From Exophiala sp. HKRS030 (lineage: Eukaryota > Ascomycota > Eurotiomycetes > Chaetothyriales > Herpotrichiellaceae), in the NCBI GenBank assembly GCA_023897205.1, contig JAHWDD010000001.1, positions 5,456,001 through 5,520,000 of the forward strand: a stretch of DNA of 64,000 nucleotides. The letters run 5' to 3'. Positions within the stretch are counted from its first letter, which is position 1. Every line of letters starts with the position of its first letter. The notes beneath the pieces are model-generated. The model was not told the DNA's origin and did no database searches. It saw only the letters and a program-made list of their open reading frames with translations. Of this stretch, positions 10,909-20,551 are shown piece by piece. The position numbers and the translations under genes are program-made.

Positions 10909-13182
10909 ATGGCTACGAAACGGATGAACGTTCTTGTCTACTCTGGTGCGCTCACTCAGGAAGCATGGCGAACCAATCAAAATCTAATGCTCTCAGGAAA
11001 CGGAAGCACCGTTGAATCAGTTCGACATTGCCTCTATACCCTTCGAAGGCTGTTGTCACCCAACTACGCTGTTATTCCAGTCACTGGCGATATGATCATC
11101 AAGGAGCCTTGGACAGCAACATGCGCCGCTCTGGTCTTTCCTGGTGGTGCCGATCAGGGGTATTGTAATACCCTTAATGGCGAAGGCAATAGGCGAATTC
11201 GTCAATTTGTTGAGCGCGGTGGCAAGTACATCGGATTTTGTGCTGGTGGCTATTATGGTAGCAGTCGATGTGAATTCGAGGTAGGCGACAAGCTGATGGA
11301 AGTAATTGGCGACCGAGAACTTAGATTCTTCCCTGGTGTTGCCCGGGGTTGTGCATTTCCAGGTTTTGTCTATCATAGCGAGAAGGGTGCTCGAGCTGCG
11401 GATCTGAAGGTCGACAAGACTGTCATATCAGCTGGAACTGTGCCCAATGTCTTCAAGTCCTACTACAATGGAGGCTGTGTTTTTGTGGACGCACCAAAGT
11501 TCAAAAACCAGGGTGTCGAAGTCCTTGCGAGCTACACAGAACCTATAGCCGTGGACTCAGGTGAAGGTTCTGCTGCGGTGGTATATTGCAAGGTCGGTCA
11601 AGGTGCAGCATTACTGACGGGTCCACATCCAGAGTTCGTCTTTCTGGGGAAGCCAGCTGATGACTGGTCACTGACGAAGCCTAGATTCGCATCAGCCAAC
11701 CTGGAACCCAAACCAGAGGTTCCAGGGTTCTCAGAGGTGATCAAGACTCTAGCAGCCGATGAAAAACATCGAATGGATTTTGTTAAAGCATGTTTGACCA
11801 AACTCGGTCTTACAGTGAGCGACGAACAAAATGTACCCTCCCTCTCTTATATGCACCTTTCCTCTTCCAGGCCGTCCGACACGAGACAGTTATTGTCTTC
11901 ATTACAGCATCTCATCGAGAAAGACGAACAGCAGGAAAACTTTCTAAGGGACGAAAACGATACATTTCACATCATTAAACCTTCGTCCTGGAAGATGGAA
12001 GACTTAGCGGCGGCGTTGCCATTGCAGGCTGATAGCAAGAAATCTGCTGACCAGCTCGATGGCAGCTCCGATCGAATAGTCGACTATAATACGGTTACCA
12101 AACATATAGTTATTCACGATGACACACAGCCAGAGTCCAAGTCAACGCCATATTTTAACCACCGTGCATTTTATGCAAACCTTGAACATTACCAAAGCCA
12201 GCTTCCTGGCAGTTCAACGTTTGGCGCACATTTGCTTTACGGCGAAGTGGTGACTTCGACAAACACATTACTCGAAAAGAACACCAAATTACTCCGGAAC
12301 CTCCCCCAAGGCTTCACAGCTACAGCCACAGTACAAGTTGCTGGTAGAGGCCGAGGATCCAATGTGTGGGTATCGCCTGCCGGTAGCCTTATGTTCAGCA
12401 CTGTCATCCGTCATCCCATGGCCCAGATGCAGACTGCGCCCGTCGTATTTGTTCAGTACCTGGCAGCGATGGCGATAGTGCAAGGAATCAAATCTTACGA
12501 TGGCGTGCGTTACAAAGATATGCCGATCAAGCTGAAATGGCCCAATGACATTTTTGCGTTGGATCTCGAGAAAGCCAAGGAGAATGGAGGTGATAGAAAC
12601 GGAAACTACACCAAAATTGGCGGCATCCTTGTGAACAGTCACTACAACACCAAGGAGTATATTGCAGTTTGCGGAATTGGGCTGAATACTGCCAACGCTG
12701 CTCCTACCATTTCCTTGAATCAGCTCGTACAACTTCTTCCGCGCAAAGTCGAGCCATTTACACTGGAAAAGCTTCTGGCCAGGATTCTGACGGTTTTTGA
12801 TGATCTCTATGCACGTTTCCTGGTCACAGGCTTTGACGAAACCATGGAAAAGATCTACTACGAGCATTGGCTGCATATGGATCAAATTGTCACGCTCGAA
12901 GCCGAAGGTGGCCAGCGGGCACGCATCAAAGGGATTACGCGAGATTATGGCTTGCTTATTGCCGAAGAGCTTGGTTGGGAAGACCGAGAGACTGGTAGAA
13001 GGTGGACGTTACAAAGCGACGCCAATAGTTTCGACTTTTTCAAGGGCCTCGTGAAGGTATGTGACAGTTCCAGCGAAAATCATTGGTTCGAAGCCGAATC
13101 CGCGGAAATGCATGCTCATCATCCCTGCCGTCGAAGAGGACAAGTGCTAACAAACTTATACCCTTTGCAGAGAAAGCTCTAA
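10909..13182 (+). CDS. BPL1: Biotin-protein ligase
   Basis: Attaches biotin to carboxylases via biotinyl-AMP. Exons are 10909-13056 and 13171-13182; the product is 719 aa. The ATG lies in CCACCATGG context; the frame is open upstream but without homology. Residues about 5-260 form the glutamine-amidotransferase-like BPL_N domain (LVYSGALTQ, VFPGGADQGY, YIGFCAGGYYG). The catalytic domain holds the biotin/ATP loop GRGRGSNVW (near residue 480) and KLKWPND (near 541). A C-terminal BPL_C domain follows. The last intron (13057-13170, GTATGT..GCAG with a CTAAC branch site) leaves only RKL-stop in the last exon. It is 114 nt and has no in-frame stop, so retention would add 38 residues. Confidence 0.95.
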   Translation: MATKRMNVLVYSGALTQEAWRTNQNLMLSGNGSTVESVRHCLYTLRRLLSPNYAVIPVTGDMIIKEPWTATCAALVFPGGADQGYCNTLNGEGNRRIRQFVERGGKYIGFCAGGYYGSSRCEFEVGDKLMEVIGDRELRFFPGVARGCAFPGFVYHSEKGARAADLKVDKTVISAGTVPNVFKSYYNGGCVFVDAPKFKNQGVEVLASYTEPIAVDSGEGSAAVVYCKVGQGAALLTGPHPEFVFLGKPADDWSLTKPRFASANLEPKPEVPGFSEVIKTLAADEKHRMDFVKACLTKLGLTVSDEQNVPSLSYMHLSSSRPSDTRQLLSSLQHLIEKDEQQENFLRDENDTFHIIKPSSWKMEDLAAALPLQADSKKSADQLDGSSDRIVDYNTVTKHIVIHDDTQPESKSTPYFNHRAFYANLEHYQSQLPGSSTFGAHLLYGEVVTSTNTLLEKNTKLLRNLPQGFTATATVQVAGRGRGSNVWVSPAGSLMFSTVIRHPMAQMQTAPVVFVQYLAAMAIVQGIKSYDGVRYKDMPIKLKWPNDIFALDLEKAKENGGDRNGNYTKIGGILVNSHYNTKEYIAVCGIGLNTANAAPTISLNQLVQLLPRKVEPFTLEKLLARILTVFDDLYARFLVTGFDETMEKIYYEHWLHMDQIVTLEAEGGQRARIKGITRDYGLLIAEELGWEDRETGRRWTLQSDANSFDFFKGLVKVCDSSSENHWFEAESAEMHAHHPCRRRGQVLTNLYPLQRKL

Positions 13183-15988
13183 GTAGAGTCCGAGTCCAAA
13201 CAACATCGTCCAAGGAGGGAAAGCAAGTCTATCTTGTGCTCAGCTCCAAAAGTCAGCATTCATTTCGACGAAGACGCTCCTCCGTCAAAATATGCTGACT
13301 GGACTCGGTGTTGGCGCACTAACACGGAGCACGAACACCCGAGGGTCGCTTATCCCGAAAATCGCCCAAGGTGGAATTCGTTCTGTAGCACATAGGCATG
13401 GCAAAAGTGGACTCTTGGATCACTCTGAGCAACTACGAAAGCCAGAGTCGCTGGAGGCGCGTTATTCAAGAGCGTGTTTGCCTTTTCCTCTTTCATCACA
13501 TTGACAACTTGTCACCTTGGCCCACTACGTGCCCAGAGAAAGAGTATGCAAGACAAACCTTTGGTGAGGCTGGTCGCGTGCACTACTCTACACCGCAAGA
13601 CTCCGAGCTCTGCAAAGGTTGAGACCATGCATGAAAGGGCCTCGTGTTGGAGGGTCTCGACCAGGGACAACTTCTCCTTAAATTCAGTTGGTTACGGCAC
13701 GTCAAACCAACTTCGGCTCGGCATGGTATCAAATGCAGGGCATCGGCGATCTCGTTACTACGCTCAGCTGGAGATATGTTCCGACACGAGACAGCCTCAT
13801 GGTGGTGCCAGCATGTGTCTTGTATCATCCAGGAGAGAGGCACCAGAAGAGGCAGGTTGCATATGCTGTCAAACGATACTTTTTCTCACCACAGCCAAGG
13901 TGGACCGTTGATGTGTTGCCGCAGTCAATGAATGTCGAAGCCAACCCTTGTTGCCCTTTTTGGCGGATGCTGGTTACCACGCTCGTTCCCAGCACGTTTG
14001 CAACATGATCACCGCCATTTCCCCGCCCAGAACAGTACAAGGAAGAGCAATCACCGTTGCAGAATGTGTCGGAGTCTGTCAGTGCCATGTGCTTCGTCAA
14101 TGCCTGTAGCCTCCTGAGTTTCCCTGACTCTGTCGAGCTATTGGGCCCGCGGAGGGGTGAGGTCTAAACATGCTTGTAAAGGTTTCACTGTTAACTTGAT
14201 CGGCGACGCTCTGTGACCTTCGGGTGACTGAGAAGTGGGTGCTACCCGTCCTCCGACTGGGCATTGCTCTTTGCACGCCGCCGAATTCCACTGGAATTGG
14301 TCAAATTACTGGAATTCTTCAACCCCTGTCAAATTTTGCCCGAGGCATGCAGGCTCACTAGTCGCCAGGCTGGGGTTGCAAGGACGAGGTGGTAGCATGG
14401 CGTGATGCCTCGTTGCACTGCCCGTACCATTATTTTCCCTGCCGTCCGCGCCAGTGGGAGGCTGTTGAAAGGCCCAGGGTCTTGAGTGACAGACAGCCAT
14501 GGGTCGAGTAGCGTACCGGCTTCCACTATTCTTGCCAGGATGGTGATCTGCCCATCCTCCCCCCAACGGTCTTGTGAGGCACACCGTATGGATGACTGCA
14601 GCGTCGAAGTTCGGTACTCTCGTGCACACTGTGACTAATGCTGTGTAACACAAAGGACCATCAACGGGATTCTTGTGTTACATGTCGAGACGTCCTTGCA
14701 ATTCTTTCCGCCGCAGACCTCGCAACCAAAGCTACTCCGATGCACTTTGAATGCCCAGTAATTGCAGCCGACAAGGGTCCAAGTCCGGGCGTGGCTTTGT
14801 ATGTATAGTACAGTACATATAGAGAGGGTCACCTAGGCGAACAATGCACTAATGCACACCAAGCGAGCGTCTGATGGTAAAAGCTGCACCTGCATGTTTG
14901 CTTCTGGAGCGCTTCATTTACGTGTCCACCATGAGAGTTGTCTTGACGTAATTCTAAGCCAGGATCAAGCTTTGCAAGTGAACATGCATCTTTATCTCTA
15001 TCTCTCTCTCTCTCAATCACGGCGTCGAGTGTAAGGCTTGTAGATATTTACCAGAAAAATGTCGCTAGGCAGAGTCCCACTTCTCACAACACGAGTAAAA
15101 AGGCACGAGACAACTTTGGATAGGGTGGAATACGGCTGTATGGCATCGGCCGATGTCCTCGTATTGTTATGTATATTCAGCCACTGAACGAATTGCCCTT
15201 CAACGAATCACCCGAACACTGTAGAATCCACCCCGACATGAAGGTGGCGAGGCGGGAGGATATCCCCGTCGACACATCGCATCATCTTCTCCACCAGCCT
15301 GAGATCTCGCTCACTACGAGTAGAATTTTACTGTACCCTCTCCATGAGTTACCAGTCGTCAGTCGTACCTTCTCACGGACCATCGAGCCGCGCACCTTGG
15401 TATTACCATCTCAGATCGCGATTGTTCACTTGTACAGCTTGTACAGGTTCTAACAGACCACCATATCTCAACGTGGTCTTATACTTGCGTCATTCGAGGA
15501 GTGCCTCCTCCCAGACCTCGTCCCTGCAGCATCTTTAGCCGCAACGAAGCGAGTCCAATCGCCTCCAGCCTCGTCTAGCACCCTTAGCCACGGTAATCCT
15601 ACTGTATCTTACACCAGTGCTCCAAACAGTCCTGCAGTGATTGTCAACCACTCCATTTCGAGCTTAGACCTCTTCCACCACGACAGTACGAGTACAGATA
15701 CCCTGGCCCTTGGTCAGTCCTGACCTCCGCGCATTCACGTCGTGCGAACTGGGAAGCAGACCGCCTTGGTCCAGCTACATCATACGCTCCTGGTCTCATT
15801 CTGGTCACTTTCCACTTTTCCCGCCTTGGAGGGGTCTCGCTGTCGGAGGTAACTCCACGGAAGGAGCCATTGTAGAAGTACTAAAGGATCCCCTGCCTCC
15901 ATGATCTGGCAGAACACCAGCGTCTTTTAGGGCTGCTCGGTGCACATTGGCCTTTTGCCTTTGTGACTCTACTTGATCTGCCGTCATC
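13183..15988. other. Long intergenic region, no gene recognised
   Basis: This 2.8-kb gap lies between biotin ligase and the PAS-domain gene. Several open frames of 60-145 codons occur on both strands, but none has conserved motifs or a coherent exon chain. The last 400-500 nt are pyrimidine-rich and probably 5' leader and promoter of the PAS gene. A (TC)7 microsatellite lies at 15001-15014. I saw no tRNA or 5S rRNA. Confidence 0.5.
15001..15014. repeat. (TC)7 microsatellite
   Basis: Seven perfect TC units in the intergenic region upstream of the PAS-domain gene. Confidence 0.9.
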
Positions 15989-17825
15989 ATGGAGACCGTT
16001 TTCATCACAATCCACGGTGTGTAGTGTACAAGCGCCTCTCTTCTCTTTCCACAAAGCTAACAGTGGTAGACCTCTCCCGTGATGCTCGCATCAAGTATTG
16101 CTCAGACTCTATTGAGGACATCTTGGGGTACCTGCCTAATGAGGTTATTGGCAAGGCCTGTTGGGAATACTTCCATCCTGATGAGATCCCATTTGCGCGC
16201 GAGATTCATGACCGTGGCATTGAGCTCGACAAGGCATCTGTTATGAACTACGCTAGAATCAAGCACAAGAATGGCGAATGGATTGGGTGTGAATGTGTGT
16301 TTACTGTTGTACACGATGTTCTCGTGGCGAGCACTGCCATCTATCGAAGGGGTCCAAAGGCGCAACGTAAGTCAGAGCATCATTCTTCGAGACACCATGG
16401 ACTGACTTGGGTGTAGTGAGAGCTCTAGCCGGAGCCGGGATACGCCGCATATTCTCTTCATCTCCTCGAGACCCTCGCTATCACATGTTGTCGTACTTGT
16501 CCAACAAGTTCAATGAGCAACCAAGCGCCCACCTACCAGAGCCCAGAGCTGCATTGTTCCTCAATCGCTTCACTCGCACCTCCACCATCATGTATGCTAC
16601 CAGCAGTGTATCAACCATCCTTGGTCTGGACCCAGAACAGATCATCGGCAAGAGCTTCTACTATTGCGTGCAAGAAAACTGTCTTCAAGACGCAGTCAAA
16701 TGTCTCGAAAGCGCGAAGGCTAACGACTCAATCGCCTACTTGAGATTTTGGTATCGCGACCCGTTGCAACGAGAGAGCCGAGCACATTCGGAAGCCTTGC
16801 CGGATGACGAGAGTGATGAAGACGAGGGAGGTGTTCCACTTAGAGGCTCTGAGACATCCAGCTCAAGTGTCTCGATGGCTGATGCCTCGACGCCACGTCC
16901 CATTCCCGCAGCAGCGGTCAACGGCTCCGGGCCAGCCATAATGGATCAGCAAGGCACAAGCACTTCCTCAACCTCGGGTACCACTGAAGGCAATGTGCGC
17001 GGCCTCTTCGATAGCCCGAACCTAGGCCGCAGAGGCTCATCCCAGACACCTCCGGAAGATCTTCAAGCAGGACCGTTAGAGATTGAAGCTGTGGTCTCTT
17101 GCACGTCCGATGGACTCGTTGTGGTTCTGCGCAAGGCAAGCCCTCTCGTGCCGCACACCCTGGAGCCCACAGACACTCCGTATTACGCTAACGGTCTATT
17201 TGCTTCTCCCTGGGCCCCGGAACCAATTATGCCCTCTATTGCTGGGCAGACTCCTTTGTCCCCATCTACCTTGGACTCCGGAGTCGGGGCGCAAGACTTG
17301 GTCAATACAGGCTTCATGGCTGCTATCAAAGAGGTGGCCGTGTTCGCCTGGTCCCTTACCGGTATCAATGGCTCGCTGGCGCAGTATGCACGTGGGAATG
17401 CAAGTGGTGAAGCCCTGCCCCCTGACGGTCTACCAGTCTGGGATCCAAATGCTGAGGTTGATGAACGACACAACGAAGAATACAATGGCTTCCTTGGAAG
17501 TACGCACCGGCCTACCCAAGGTGAAGGTAGTCTCGGTGGACCCAAAAAAGATGAGGAATCAACCAGTAGTGAGGACGAGGTGGTTTGGAAGCGAACTCCA
17601 ATACTACCACCCTGGCGACGACCGAAGAGGAGAGCACATCAAGATGCTTTCGGCGGTGATTTGCATGATGGTATGGATGGCGGTGCTGAAGATGGCGGCA
17701 GGAAGAAACATGCCAGGTCGCATGATAGTTCTGGCACAGGCTCCGGATCTGCTGGTTCAGGGTCAGGTTCAGGTTCAACTTCCGGTACAGGGTCTGGAGC
17801 TGGCTCTGCTACAGGATCAGTCTGA
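15989..17825 (+). CDS. Twin PAS-domain protein with Gly/Ser tail
   Basis: Exons are 15989-16016, 16070-16366 and 16417-17825; the product is 577 aa. Exon 1 encodes only METVFITIH plus one base. The acceptor after TGGTAG at 16069 is chosen because it restores HDLSRDARI; an alternative AG at 16063 would add two residues. PAS 1 (about residues 10-105) includes SDSIEDILGYLPNEVIGK and ACWEYFHPDEIPFA. PAS 2 (about 140-215) includes TIMYATSSVSTILGLDPEQI and FYYCVQENCLQDAV. There is no LOV Cys motif, GATA finger or kinase domain, so this is not a white-collar protein. The middle is acidic (DDESDEDEG) and the C-terminus is a long GSGS/GTGS run encoded by GGTTCA-type hexamers. It is probably a sensor or transcriptional co-regulator; ligand and partners cannot be read from sequence. 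Confidence 0.85.
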
Positions 17826-18136
17826 GCCATAAATGCTCGAAGCGCTTTTCAAACAAATAATCTTTGAGGAGAAACGATAGCTACATACCTTCATTTTCAT
17901 TGATAGGAACGCTTCATTGACTTCAGTCGCATCTTCCTGTGAAGCATTCATCCATCGGGTCTCACGTGATCTCGCGTCGTCTTGGAGTAAATGTTCGCGT
18001 TTAATCTGTTTCGTGTTGGAGAATCCGCAGTCACTCCATGCCATGTTATACCTTGATCCTTGATCAAGCATACTCCGTACCGACTGCTCACGTCGCCTCT
18101 ACCGGAATCTAACCTCTCGCTCTTTATACGCCCAAT
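17826..18136. other. Intergenic region
   Basis: This 311-nt gap holds the PAS gene 3' end and the promoter of the Ecm11-domain gene. No further gene seen. Confidence 0.6.
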
Positions 18137-19770
18137 ATGCCTCTGAATACATTACCAAGTAGAGGTCCTACAGGTGTCGATCGCTATCTGCACAGCCGTG
18201 AACCCGGGGCCATTCGACCGGAGAGCCGTTCTCTAACACCACAACCTCGACGAGAGAGGTCAAAGCAACGTGCGAACGGCGCCGCAACACGCGGAGCGCG
18301 GCCTAACAGTAGCAATGGCCATGCCTCACATACACCCAAGTTTAACAGGCAAGATTTCGCACAGAGTATGAAACTCCCCGTGCCCGATACCCTCGCCAAA
18401 GCCAAAGCACGTCCGACACACTCGCTCCATCAAGATCTTTCTACGACGAAGCCAGTACCGATCGTTTCGCAGTTCCAATTGCCAGCTGAGGTGAAACAAA
18501 TCCCTCGTACTTCAAAGTACACAAGCTGACCATTCACTAGTCGAAACTAAATGCCTTTGATGACACACAAAGCATTCACTTTGACGACTCAACGAGCTTT
18601 GCGGACGGCCCCGAAAATCAACGGAATGCAACCTTTGGTGGTTTCAATAATCCCCAAGACGAACAGCCCTCGTCCAATCCTTTCGGGCGGGAAAAGCAAC
18701 ACTTCAAAGCCCAAAGATTTACACAACCACAAGGGCCCAACTGGCAAAAGCAGATTGATGGTAGAATACGGCCCGGAGAGCTTCCAAAGTATGGAAACAC
18801 ACACGACCGCGGGCCACAACCCAGTGTCCCACCGAGTGAAGAGGCATACGACGATGGTTACGAGCCAGACGGGGAATATGCCGACAACGACCCCAACACT
18901 TGGGACACGCCCTCGCGGGCACGGATGCCGCCCCCTGAAAACGAGCCCACCAAATCGAAACCTCAACCACCAGACATGGAGGAGCGGTCTCGGAGCCCCC
19001 ACTTACACCATCACCGCGACCAACAACAGCAACACAAGAGTCGTTTTCAGGTTCACAAGCAAACCGTCGTGGACAACAACGCACCAGAAGGGTCAGCTAC
19101 GATCGATCAACACCCCCCCCCTCACGCGGCGGCACAGGCGCGTCAAGATATTCAACCGGCAGCACCACCATTCTCCTCGAAAATATCCTCCTACCATGAA
19201 TCGTCCTCGGAGGAGGAGGAGGAAGAGATGGCGCGGCCGACCGTGCGGGCCCCCTCTTCGCCTTTGCCTCCATCAACAACGACAAACAACAAGCGTCCAC
19301 GGACAGAGGAAGCTCTGGATTTTAGTCCCGCCGACATCACGGCTAAAACGATGGCGGACGTGGACGCCGTACCTTTTACGACCGACCCGTCCTGCCCGCC
19401 GCCCGTCGAGCCTGCTCTCGACTCTCATGGGACTCCGATGAGTCTCGCCGCCAGATTGACGAATCTCACAAAGATGCGCCACGAGGACCAGAGACATTTG
19501 TTCAGGTCCCTGACGGACGCCGAGCGAGAGCAGACGGCCGCCTGGTTCCTCGAGAGGTTTCGGGTCGACGTCCAGAGGTTGATGGACGTGCGGTTCGAGA
19601 GGAGGAGGACGGCGCTGAAGTACGAGCTGGAGGTCAAGAAGCGGGACGCCCGGGTCGAGGCCAAGCAACAGGACGTGGACGAGGAGCTGGCTGGTCTCAG
19701 AAAGGGTGGAGGCGCACTCATCGCCGGGAAGGGTGCCGCCGCCGCCGCCGCCGTGGGAAGGACGGGCTGA
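18137..19770 (+). CDS. Ecm11-domain protein
   Basis: Exons are 18137-18490 and 18541-19770; the 50-nt phase-0 intron has donor GTGAAA, a CTGAC branch site and acceptor CACTAG. The product is 527 aa. The splice joins QLPAE to SKLNAFDD and changes frame, so reading either exon alone gives a broken gene. The first 400 residues are polar and low-complexity, with a run of Glu (SSEEEEEE) and His/Gln-rich stretches. The last 100 or so residues form the conserved part: RLTNLTKMRHEDQRHLF, WFLERFRVDVQRLMDVRFER and a long basic/acidic helix ending GLRKGGGALIAGK. This is the C-terminal domain of the Ecm11 family. Yeast Ecm11 is a synaptonemal complex central-element component; a meiotic role here is inferred. 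Confidence 0.75.
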
Positions 19771-19993
19771 GGGACTGATGAAGTGACTGGACCTCATCGT
19801 CGGCGTCGTTGTATCTGGAGTCTAGGGCACGGCAGTGGAACCGGGGATGTGGGGAGAGCTTGTTATACGAATGTCATGACGATCACGAAGTCGAGACGAG
19901 ACGAGTACGTTGTTAGCATGCTCTATTTGCAGACGATGAACAGATGATGAAATTCACGAATCGCCAGACATGAAAACTCGAGTCAATAAGATG

Positions 19994-20016
19994 TGGAAAT
20001 GGAAATGGAAATGGAA
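19994..20016. repeat. TGGAAA hexamer tandem repeat
   Basis: Nearly four tandem copies of TGGAAA in non-coding DNA. Confidence 0.85.
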
Positions 20017-20160
20017 CTCTACAGAGCAACTGATCACTCAGACACGGCGACGGCAACATGCGCCGTGTGCTTTTATTTGGTACATCTAATAAACAAACCA
20101 TGTCCTTCACCTGTACTCTCTTTGTCTCTTGTAGAAATGTGGACATGCACCCCTCCCGGA

Positions 20161-20181
20161 TCGAACGGTTGATCCGTTCGA
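20161..20181. repeat. Perfect hairpin in 3' region
   Basis: TCGAACGG and CCGTTCGA form an 8-bp inverted repeat around a TTGAT loop, about 370 nt beyond the VPS9-domain gene stop codon. It could be an RNA hairpin in a 3' UTR, or chance. Confidence 0.5.
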
Positions 20182-20551
20182 ACACAACCTCTCTCAGTAC
20201 TCCGCAGGCAGAGCTATTCGCCTAGAGCTCTGCGAATCGACGGCAAACCCTGTAATAGTTGTTGTAGTATGATCGGAACTCTCGAAACATGATGCCGGTA
20301 TAGGACTCCCAGCCAACGGTATCCCGCCATCCTCGGCGCAGAAAGCAAGGCATAGTAGACCATGTCTTCCATAAACCCCGATTTGAGTCTGCGGGAAAGG
20401 CTCCCTCATTCACAGAGTCACTGCCATACCAAGCGTTGCCTTCTCAATGACTCATGGACCGAAATATCGTGCCTTGACGGTGCCCGGACAGCGGTCGTCA
20501 TCAATGTTTCGCGAACAAAGCTGACTCAAACCCCCCCGAGTCTTTTGTATT

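Larger units (their letters stand above)
19771..20551. other. Convergent 3' region
   Basis: This 781-nt gap lies between the convergent ends of the Ecm11-domain and VPS9-domain genes. It contains a TGGAAA hexamer tract (19994-20016) and a perfect 8-bp hairpin (20161-20181). No gene recognised. Confidence 0.6.

Noticed and set aside
16017..16063. Acceptor at 16063 for PAS-protein intron 1
   Set aside because: It lies two bases from the CTAAC branch site and inserts two residues into the conserved IHDL start; the acceptor at 16069 fits better.
17639..17830. Minus-strand Pro/Glu repeat frame opposite the PAS-protein tail
   Set aside because: It is the antisense image of the GGTTCA hexamer repeat encoding the Gly/Ser tail; no independent gene features.
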